Source of the DNA: an uncultured Desulfobulbaceae bacterium
GTDB taxonomy: Bacteria > Desulfobacterota > Desulfobulbia > Desulfobulbales > Desulfobulbaceae
Assembly: GCA_945787305.1 (NCBI GenBank)
Contig: CALZIH010000233.1
Location: 1-5,043 of the forward strand
Direction of reading: 5' to 3'
Length of the DNA: 5,043 bases
The position numbers and the translations under genes were made by a program. The notes below the pieces were generated by a model. The model was not told where the DNA came from. It made no database searches and was given only the letters and a program-made list of their open reading frames with translations. Of this stretch, positions 1 to 4,536 are shown in pieces (the stretch's first letter is position 1; each line of letters opens with the position of its first letter).

Positions 1-368
1 AGGAATCAAGAATAGATGCACTGTACGGACTGACGTATTTAATGGATGCGGCATATCAGGCCGCACCCCGGTTCAACGCGAAGGCTCTTTTTCTGTATGG
101 CGCCAAGGACGAGATTATTCCTCCCCAGCCAATGGCCGATGTTTTCAGGCAAAGACTGAAAGCACAGCGCGCAAATCAACAGCGATTTCTGCTGTATTCA
201 AACGGTTACCACATGCTCTTGCGGGATTTGCAGGCGGAGATTGTCCTGCAGGACATTCTGTTTTGGCTGGACTCTTCTTTTGCGCCATTCCCTTCTGTTG
301 AAAAAGAGGTGGGACGAGAAATTACAAAAGAGGAAGATATAAAGGCTTTTCTCCTGTCCGGTTCCTGA
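1..368 (+). CDS. Alpha/beta hydrolase (lysophospholipase / monoacylglycerol lipase type), 3' part
   Basis: This is the C-terminal part of a serine hydrolase whose 5' end lies outside the window. The frame is open from base 3, so the ATG at 42 is internal and not a start. What is seen: a strand followed by LYGAKDEIIPP, where the Asp (codon 108–110) fits the catalytic acid, then about 34 residues later YSNGYHMLLRD, where the His (codon 210–212) fits the catalytic base. The order and spacing match the end of the S33 / monoglyceride-lipase (PldB-like) branch of the alpha/beta hydrolase fold, which cleaves acyl esters such as lysophospholipids or monoacylglycerols. The nucleophile Ser must lie upstream, out of view. 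No membrane segment is visible in this part. The gene converges on purC across the terminator at 405–449. The exact substrate cannot be told; a general esterase is equally possible. Confidence 0.85.
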   Translation, partial: ESRIDALYGLTYLMDAAYQAAPRFNAKALFLYGAKDEIIPPQPMADVFRQRLKAQRANQQRFLLYSNGYHMLLRDLQAEIVLQDILFWLDSSFAPFPSVEKEVGREITKEEDIKAFLLSGS

Positions 369-404
369 AAAATACGGATAAGAAACAGAATATAAAAAAG
401 TAAT

Positions 405-449
405 TAAACAAAAAAGCCTCTGTGAGATCCACAGAGGCTTTTTTGTTTA
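405..449. terminator. Bidirectional rho-independent terminator between the hydrolase gene and purC
   Basis: A perfect inverted repeat has arms 405–424 and 430–449 (20 bp) and a 5-nt AGATC loop. The core GCCTCTGTG/CACAGAGGC is flanked by A6 on the left and T6 on the right, so a transcript from either strand ends in a GC stem plus a U-tract. It starts 36 bp after the hydrolase stop, and its right arm ends one base before the purC stop codon at 451. It therefore serves both convergent genes. Confidence 0.93.
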
Positions 450-450
450 C

Positions 451-1341
451 TCAAGAGGTCAGCTTGTGCTCCGCCTCTTCATAGCGAGCCCTGGTTTTAT
501 CCAGGATGTCAGCTGGCAGCGGTGGCGGTGGCGGCTGCTTGTTCCAGTCAAGCGTGGAGAGATAATCCCGCAGGAACTGCTTATCAAAACTTGGCTGGCC
601 CTTGCCGGGAGTGTAGGTATCCAAAGGCCAGAATCTCGAAGAATCGGGGGTCAGGACCTCATCGATTAAAATCAGTTTTCCATCCACGAGGCCCAGCTCA
701 AATTTGGTATCGGCAATAATGATTCCCTTTGCCAGTGCATATTCGGACGCCTTGGCATAGAGGGCGAGACTGATGTCAGCCATTTTTTGGGCCATCGCTG
801 CACCGACAATCTCCTCCATTCGGGCCACGGAGATATTCTCGTCATGCAGCCCCTGTTCAGCCTTGGTCGAAGGGGTAAACAATGTCTGCGGAAATTTATC
901 CGACTCCTGCAACCCTTGCGGGAGCGCAAAGCCGCAAACTGTTGTATCTTTCTGATAAGCTTTCCAGAAAGAGCCGGAAATATAGCCCCGGACAATACAT
1001 TCTATGGGTTGCACTTGAGTTTTTCTGACAAGCATGGAACGGCCTTCCAGCTGATCACGATATTGGTGGCAGATTTCAGGATACGCATCCACCTCGGCGG
1101 AGATAAGATGATTGTCTACGATATCACTGAGCAGGTCAAACCAGAACAGCGAAATCCGGGTCAGCACCTTACCTTTTCCTGGGATGGGATCACCCATGAC
1201 CACATCATAGGCAGAGATCCTGTCGGTGGCGACCATAATCAATTTATCATCATGCCCGGGGATACCGTACATGTCGCGCACCTTTCCTCGGTGCAGTAAG
1301 TTGAGTTCGGGACAGTCGGTACGAATTACAGCGTTGCTCAC
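451..1341 (-). CDS. purC: Phosphoribosylaminoimidazole-succinocarboxamide synthase (SAICAR synthetase)
   Basis: PurC joins CAIR and L-aspartate, using ATP, to give SAICAR in cytosolic de novo purine (IMP) synthesis. The 296-aa protein matches the longer, yeast ADE1-like form (about 300 aa) better than the roughly 240-aa E. coli form. Visible motifs are the nucleotide-binding loop GKVRDMY (19–25), ATDRISAYD (38–46), PIPGKGKVLTRIS (52–64), IECIVRGYISGSFWKAY (113–129), FTPSTKAEQGLHDENIS (155–171), ADTKFELG (210–217) and LIDEVLTPDSSRFWP (225–239). All are family hallmarks and intact. The start is GTG at 1341, chosen because the protein begins at the usual place and GGGAGG lies 8 nt upstream. A polyproline run (270–274, then Leu-Pro) lies near the C-terminus. 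It is downstream of adk on the same strand, probably co-transcribed, and ends at the terminator at 405–449. Confidence 0.97.
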   Translation of the reverse strand: MSNAVIRTDCPELNLLHRGKVRDMYGIPGHDDKLIMVATDRISAYDVVMGDPIPGKGKVLTRISLFWFDLLSDIVDNHLISAEVDAYPEICHQYRDQLEGRSMLVRKTQVQPIECIVRGYISGSFWKAYQKDTTVCGFALPQGLQESDKFPQTLFTPSTKAEQGLHDENISVARMEEIVGAAMAQKMADISLALYAKASEYALAKGIIIADTKFELGLVDGKLILIDEVLTPDSSRFWPLDTYTPGKGQPSFDKQFLRDYLSTLDWNKQPPPPPLPADILDKTRARYEEAEHKLTS

Positions 1342-1349
1342 AAGAAAAA

Positions 1350-1355
1350 CCTCCC
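1350..1355 (-). promoter_or_regulatory. Ribosome binding site of purC (supports GTG start)
   Basis: Read on the minus strand this is GGGAGG, 8 nt before GTG at 1339–1341. No ATG lies at a better distance, so this site decides the non-ATG start. Confidence 0.8.
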
Positions 1356-1362
1356 AAAATAT

Positions 1363-1392
1363 CCGGGCCGGGATTATCGGTTCCCGGCCTGG
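1363..1392 (-). other. GC-rich intercistronic hairpin between adk and purC
   Basis: Arms 1383–1392 and 1363–1372 form, in the minus-strand RNA, a 7-bp all-GC stem, then one A·C mismatch and two more GC pairs, around a 10-nt loop (1373–1382). The stem is followed by ATATTTT and then directly by the purC ribosome binding site. The U-tract is weak for a full terminator. Partial termination, mRNA processing or protection of the adk 3' end, or an effect on purC translation are all possible. The structure is seen; the role is inferred. Confidence 0.55.
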
Positions 1393-1419
1393 AGAACATT
1401 GTGTCTGTACAGTTATGCC

Positions 1420-2067
1420 TTACAGGCTCAACTCTTTTTTTACGGCATCAATCACAGCATCACTGCTTACAGCCTTTACCGAAAGCAGCAGTCCTTCTTT
1501 TTCGTAAAAACCAATCAAGGGTGCGGTCTTCTCGTTGTAGGTGGCAAGTCGATGGCTGATGGCCTCCTCGGTCTCGTCCTCGCGTTGCACAACCTTGGAG
1601 CCACACTTGTCACAGATCCCTTCCTGTTTGGGCGGATTGGATTTTACATTGTAAATGGACTGGCAGTCTGAGTTCTCGCAGGTCCGGCGGGTACAGAGCC
1701 GATCAAGAATGATATCCTTGGGCACATCAATATCAACTGCCTTATCCAGGGTAATGTCCAGCTTGGCCAGCAATTCTGTCAATGCCTCTGCCTGTGGAAT
1801 GGTGCGGGGAAAACCATCGAGCAGAAAACCTTTTGCACAATCCGGCTCCTGCAAACGTTTTTCCATGATCCCCATGATAAGTGAATCGGGAACCAGATCA
1901 CCGCGTTTCATGTATCCCTCCGCCTCTTTGCCCAGTTCGGTACCGGCCTGAACTGCACCACGCAATATGTCTCCAGTGGAAATCTGGACGGAACCGTCAA
2001 TGGCGGTCAACAGTTTGGCGACGGTTCCTTTACCGGCGCCCGGGGCACCTAATAAAATCAATTTCAT
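1420..2067 (-). CDS. adk: Adenylate kinase, zinc-lid (long) type
   Basis: Adk catalyses ATP + AMP ⇌ 2 ADP in the cytosol. The 215-aa length is normal for the long bacterial form. Visible features: P-loop GAPGAGKGT (7–15), AMP-site segment ISTGDILR (29–36), the family signature FLLDGFPRTIPQ (81–92), the Arg pair R127–R128 opening the lid, and the lid (about 125–162) with Cys130, Cys135, Cys152 and Cys155. These four Cys should hold a structural zinc. The first pair is spaced C-x4-C rather than the common C-x2-C, a two-residue insertion. The ATG at 2067 is chosen because MKLILLGAPGAGKGT is the canonical N-terminus and CAGGAG lies 6 nt upstream. The frame stays open a further 32 codons upstream, but that extension carries no family sequence. 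adk is the first gene of a probable adk–purC operon, divergent from the hsp20 pair. Confidence 0.97.
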   Translation of the reverse strand: MKLILLGAPGAGKGTVAKLLTAIDGSVQISTGDILRGAVQAGTELGKEAEGYMKRGDLVPDSLIMGIMEKRLQEPDCAKGFLLDGFPRTIPQAEALTELLAKLDITLDKAVDIDVPKDIILDRLCTRRTCENSDCQSIYNVKSNPPKQEGICDKCGSKVVQREDETEEAISHRLATYNEKTAPLIGFYEKEGLLLSVKAVSSDAVIDAVKKELSL

Positions 2068-2073
2068 TGTATT

Positions 2074-2079
2074 CTCCTG
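2074..2079 (-). promoter_or_regulatory. Ribosome binding site of adk
   Basis: CAGGAG on the minus strand, 6 nt before ATG at 2065–2067. It fixes the 215-aa start against the longer open frame reaching 2163. Confidence 0.75.
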
Positions 2080-2147
2080 CAAATTATATTCATGTTTGTC
2101 GGTGTCGTAAAAAGCCTCGCCATCGACGGCGGAAAGGTTATAACTCA

Positions 2148-2174
2148 TTGTATTTACGTACAACGCAATTTGCG
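2148..2174. promoter_or_regulatory. Cluster of short palindromes, possible operator
   Basis: Two inverted repeats lie side by side: TTGTA-N6-TACAA (2148–2163), which overlaps a self-complementary TACGTA (2155–2160), and CGCAA-T-TTGCG (2164–2174). The site lies about 80 bp upstream of the adk start and about 210 bp upstream of the hsp20 start. Its form suits a dimeric regulator, but no known regulator site is recognised and short palindromes can occur by chance. Confidence 0.25.
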
Positions 2175-2309
2175 CTTTGGACTCTTTACGAGCCCATCAC
2201 GTTAACGCTCAAAAAAATTTTATAACATAGCCGATTCCGTCAGGAGTTGGTAGCCAAAAATGCCTTCTCCCGGATCATTTTTTTTGACTGCATCAAAACA
2301 ATCACCCCC

Positions 2310-2337
2310 TTGACAAGCGGTAAAGCAAACTTACTTT
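2310..2337 (+). promoter_or_regulatory. Putative promoter of the hsp20 pair
   Basis: A perfect -35 TTGACA (2310–2315) is followed after 16 bp by TACTTT (2332–2337), which keeps only the T, A and final T of the -10 consensus. Transcription would start near 2344, about 40 nt before the ATG. The preceding CCCCCTTGACA also resembles the -35 half of heat-shock sigma-32 promoters (CTTGAAA), but no good CCCCAT-type -10 follows. The sigma factor is therefore open. Confidence 0.4.
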
Positions 2338-2351
2338 TTGAGCAGTACAAA

Positions 2352-2377
2352 CTCCACCTCATAACCCTGAAAGGAGG
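2352..2377 (+). promoter_or_regulatory. hsp20 ribosome binding site and pyrimidine-rich leader that can pair with it
   Basis: AAGGAGG (2371–2377) lies 7 nt before ATG 2385, a near-ideal site that decides the start. Upstream, CTCC (2352–2355) can pair with GGAG (2373–2376), CCTC (2357–2360) with GAGG (2374–2377), and CCT (2366–2368) with AGG (2372–2374). These short alternative pairings could mask the site at low temperature. They are weak, and no ROSE or fourU signature is seen. Confidence 0.4.
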
Positions 2378-2384
2378 AATAAAA

Positions 2385-2846
2385 ATGGCATTGATACGAT
2401 TAACCGAACGGCCAAACTTCAGGAATCCCTGGGCCGAATTCGAACGCATCCGTCGAGGACTGGATGAACTTTCCCAGAACCTGGCAAGCGAAGGTACAAC
2501 GCAAATGCATGCCACGGTGTACCCGCCGCTTATGATGTATGAAAATAAAGACTCACTGACCCTTAAAGCTGAATTGCCTGGCATCAGGGTTGAGGACCTT
2601 GAGGTGTCTATTGAAGGCGAGACGCTCACCTTACAGGGCAAGAGGGATCCGCAACAGGAAGAAGAAAATATTTCCTACCACCGTCGGGAGATAAAAACCG
2701 GGAATTTCAGCCGTGCTATCGCTCTGCCGGCTAAGGTAGACCTTGACAATATTTCGGCAAAACTGGTGGACGGCATCTTGACCTTAACCCTGAGTAAAAG
2801 AGAAGAGACCAAACCCAGACAAATAAACATTACCACCGAGCATTAA
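2385..2846 (+). CDS. Small heat-shock protein, Hsp20 / alpha-crystallin family (first of two)
   Basis: This is an ATP-independent cytosolic chaperone that would hold unfolding proteins in large oligomers for later refolding by DnaK/ClpB-type machines. The 153-aa protein has a variable N-terminal arm (1–44) with an NPWAEFERIRRGLDEL stretch typical of bacterial Hsp20. The alpha-crystallin domain runs from about 45 to 140, with AELPG at 62–66, a charged loop (about 88–97) and the late-strand motif A-x4-GILTLTL (125–136). The short tail carries the I-x-I anchor I147-N-I149. All core elements are present. The ATG at 2385 is chosen for its strong ribosome binding site; the frame is open back to 2247, but that extension (including FFDCIKTITPLT) is not Hsp20-like and overlaps the promoter candidate. 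The second hsp20 follows 63 bp downstream on the same strand, probably in one transcript. Confidence 0.93.
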   Translation: MALIRLTERPNFRNPWAEFERIRRGLDELSQNLASEGTTQMHATVYPPLMMYENKDSLTLKAELPGIRVEDLEVSIEGETLTLQGKRDPQQEEENISYHRREIKTGNFSRAIALPAKVDLDNISAKLVDGILTLTLSKREETKPRQINITTEH

Positions 2847-2909
2847 CTGCAGGTCCCAACCAACCGCCAACCCAAATATTTTCGACAGGATACTGAGTAG
2901 GAGGACACC

Positions 2910-3308
2910 ATGGGAGAACAGGAACTCCAAGTACAGGAAAAACAGATGGTACAACAGGACAGCGAATCAACCAAGCCTGAGAAGCTCTTTATTCCGGCTG
3001 TAGATATATTTGAAACCGATAAAGAGGTTACGGTTGTAGCTGAAATGCCTGGGGTAACCAACACCGGGGTGGACATTTCCCTTGAAGACGATGTGCTGAC
3101 TATCAGTGGCCGCCGGGAAGAAAAAGACCCGGATGGCCGTTTACTCCTCCAAGAGTATGAAAACGGGAGTTATTTACGCAAGTTTACCGTGTCGGAAACC
3201 ATTGACCAGGAGCATATATCCGCATCCATGAACAGCGGCTTGCTCAAGGTCGTCCTGCCAAAGGCAGCACCGGCACAGCCCCGCAAAATTGAAGTTCACC
3301 CAGGCTGA
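2910..3308 (+). CDS. Small heat-shock protein, Hsp20 / alpha-crystallin family (second of two)
   Basis: This second Hsp20 holdase has 132 aa and differs from its neighbour. The N-terminal arm (1–26) is short, polar and rich in Gln and Glu, without the aromatic residues of the first protein. The alpha-crystallin domain spans about 27–118: FIPAVDIFETDKEV (27–40), AEMPGV (44–49), DDVLTISGRRE (60–70), an acidic loop, YLRKFTV (88–94) and the A-x4-GLLKVVLP motif (105–117). The tail has the I-x-V anchor I127-E-V129. AGGAGG lies 5 nt before ATG 2910, a good site. The length is at the short end for the family, but nothing is missing. Its pairing with the upstream gene suggests co-expression, and possibly mixed oligomers (inference). 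It ends 5 bp from the convergent DUF3108 gene, with no U-tract terminator after its stop. Confidence 0.93.
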   Translation: MGEQELQVQEKQMVQQDSESTKPEKLFIPAVDIFETDKEVTVVAEMPGVTNTGVDISLEDDVLTISGRREEKDPDGRLLLQEYENGSYLRKFTVSETIDQEHISASMNSGLLKVVLPKAAPAQPRKIEVHPG

Positions 3309-3313
3309 ACCTT

Positions 3314-4123
3314 TTACTTCTTCCCCCCGCCTGTCCATTCCTGGCAGGCGGGATTCGTGTATTCCAGCAACTCGGCAGTCAACGAACCGATTACAATCTT
3401 CGAGTTAATGATAACCGGTACTCGGCAGGCATCGTCGGTAAGCCAGAACACAGTCTCTCCGTCCTTGTTATATAATCCCTTAAAATTCATTTTCGGCATC
3501 ACTTTCAGGGTATCGACTTCTCCAAAAAGCGTATTCTTCTTCTCTCTACCCATCATGATCACCGAAACTTCATGACGTTTTTCGTCGACAAAGGTGGGGA
3601 CAACAGGTTCATTACCCTGAAATTTAAGCGCCCTCGTGATAAAGAAGGAAGAAAATTCATTATACGCAGTTGCGGAAAGGGTAAACTTCTTGGGAGGCTG
3701 TTTGTTTTTTTGATAACTGACCCTCAGCCGCTGCTGGTCATAGAGCGTCAGGCGCCGGGTAATCCTTTCACTATGCCCTTCCTTTTGCAACACCTCATAG
3801 CGATAAGGCAAGATCATTGACCCGCGAACAAAGGTAGTAAACGTGTCGTCCACTGGATAAAACATGCGAAACAACCCGTAATCCGTTACCCGCGCATGTA
3901 TCGTAAACCCATCACCGCTTTCAGCACGGGAAACCACAAGGTAAAGATCCCCGATTTTAACACCACCTGACCAGGAAATGTTGTAGTGCATGACCTCTTC
4001 ACCGGAAAAAATCCGGGCAAGCGCCTCCGGGTTTACCGAAAGTGTGCCTGATTCTGCACGGCCATTGACCGTGCCGACGAAAAGAATGGCTAACGCCAGA
4101 ACAATACCACGAAACATGTACAT
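3314..4123 (-). CDS. DUF3108 domain exported protein
   Basis: This is a predicted periplasmic or envelope protein of the DUF3108 family, whose function is not established. From the ATG at 4123 it has 269 aa. A signal peptide is seen: a short basic start (Arg5), a hydrophobic stretch IVLALAILFVGTV (7–19) and a likely cut after NGRA (20–23). The mature part opens with FSGEEVMHYNISWSGGVKIGDL (39–60), the typical first strands of the family. It also has GREKKNTLFGEVDTLKV (192–208) and WLTDDACRVPVIINSKIVIGSL (227–248), which match the family's G-R-E / F-x-T-L-K-V and W-L-T-D-D / P-V / S-K / I-G-S pattern. Two Cys (233, 260) could form a disulfide. The start is uncertain: TTG at 4132, ATG at 4123 and ATG at 4117 all lie in frame, and none has a clear Shine-Dalgarno site. 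The hydrophobic core is retained with any of them. Confidence 0.85.
   Translation of the reverse strand: MYMFRGIVLALAILFVGTVNGRAESGTLSVNPEALARIFSGEEVMHYNISWSGGVKIGDLYLVVSRAESGDGFTIHARVTDYGLFRMFYPVDDTFTTFVRGSMILPYRYEVLQKEGHSERITRRLTLYDQQRLRVSYQKNKQPPKKFTLSATAYNEFSSFFITRALKFQGNEPVVPTFVDEKRHEVSVIMMGREKKNTLFGEVDTLKVMPKMNFKGLYNKDGETVFWLTDDACRVPVIINSKIVIGSLTAELLEYTNPACQEWTGGGKK
3326..3352. other. Hairpin at the convergent 3' ends of hsp20 and the DUF3108 gene
   Basis: CCCGCCTG (3326–3333) pairs with CAGGCGGG (3345–3352), an 8-bp stem that can gain two pairs on the plus strand through a G·U. It begins 18 nt after the second hsp20 stop and lies inside the last codons of the minus-strand gene. Neither strand has a following T-run, so it is not a standard rho-independent terminator. 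It may stabilise the hsp20 mRNA end. Confidence 0.4.
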
Positions 4124-4536
4124 TTTGATCAACTTTGCTTGCGCACACCCATAAGTTATGTTGCCACCAATGGAAAGTACTTACCGCTGGGATTACATAC
4201 CGTTACTCAATTTTTCACCCTTTATTGACCTGTTGTACTGCACCGAACACTACAGAGCTACATTTTTTCGCATAATTCGTCATTTTATTGATGAACGCTG
4301 GCCTGTTGCACTAGATTTACTAACAAGGAAAAGTAAGACTAAAAGAACAAGTTGGAGGCTGAAATTTGAGGTTTACCATACACCGGCACAGGTCTTCATC
4401 AACATGAATGGCCCAGGTCCAGCCAGAAAGGATTTGTCCCTGAACCATCGAACAGGCTGATCCTGTATAAATAAACTGTCTCTAGAGTTTGGCAACCCCG
4501 TCTCAGACTTGAAGGTTACATGGTGCTAAACAAACA
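4124..4536. other. Intergenic region with no convincing gene
   Basis: These 413 bp lie between the chemoreceptor gene and the DUF3108 gene, both on the minus strand. A plus-strand frame at 4158–4460 (100 codons, ATG start) has no ribosome binding site and no recognisable motif, and is not called. Also seen: a small ACAGG/CCTGT hairpin (4452–4466), an imperfect hairpin next to the chemoreceptor stop (4487–4531), and word repeats TTTATTGA…CCTGTTG at 4221–4235 and 4284–4308. The DUF3108 promoter should lie here, but no good -35/-10 pair was found. Confidence 0.7.
4487..4531. other. Imperfect hairpin just after the chemoreceptor stop codon
   Basis: GTTTGGCA-A-CC (4487–4497) faces GGTGCTAAAC (4522–4531), giving ten paired positions with a bulged A and one G·U on the plus strand (A·C mismatch on the minus strand). 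It begins 5 nt past the chemoreceptor stop, where a terminator would sit, but only a broken T-rich stretch follows on the minus strand. It could be a weak terminator or a plus-strand RNA structure. Confidence 0.3.

Larger units (their letters stand above)
2068..2384. other. Divergent intergenic region between adk and hsp20
   Basis: These 317 bp separate two divergent transcripts and must hold both promoters. Seen here: the adk ribosome binding site (2074–2079), a palindrome cluster (2148–2174), an A/T-tract stretch (about 2211–2226), the hsp20 promoter candidate (2310–2337) and the hsp20 leader (about 2344–2384). No clear -35/-10 pair for adk was found. A TATAAT on the minus strand at 2083–2088 sits too close to the adk ribosome binding site to give a normal leader. 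No CIRCE (TTAGCACTC-N9-GAGTGCTAA) element is present. No gene is supported here. Confidence 0.8.

Noticed and set aside
787..1299. 170-codon plus-strand frame antisense to purC
   Set aside because: It lies wholly within a clear purC gene, has no recognisable motif, and is explained as a codon-use shadow.
2083..2088. TATAAT on the minus strand as the adk -10 box
   Set aside because: Transcription would start inside the ribosome binding site, leaving no usable leader, and no matching -35 was seen.
2068..2163. In-frame 32-codon extension upstream of adk, to 2163
   Set aside because: Family N-terminus and ribosome binding site both place the start at 2067; the extension has no family sequence.
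2247..2384. In-frame 46-codon extension upstream of the first hsp20
   Set aside because: It runs through the likely promoter and lacks Hsp20 sequence, and ATG 2385 has an ideal AAGGAGG site.
2068..2384. CIRCE or ROSE-type heat-shock control of hsp20
   Set aside because: No TTAGCACTC-N9-GAGTGCTAA repeat and no ROSE-like structure could be found.
2240..2641. 133-codon minus-strand frame over the hsp20 start
   Set aside because: It is antisense to the alpha-crystallin coding region and has no motif of its own.
4158..4460. 100-codon plus-strand frame in the intergenic gap
   Set aside because: It has no ribosome binding site, family motif or domain-like pattern; kept only as something to search.
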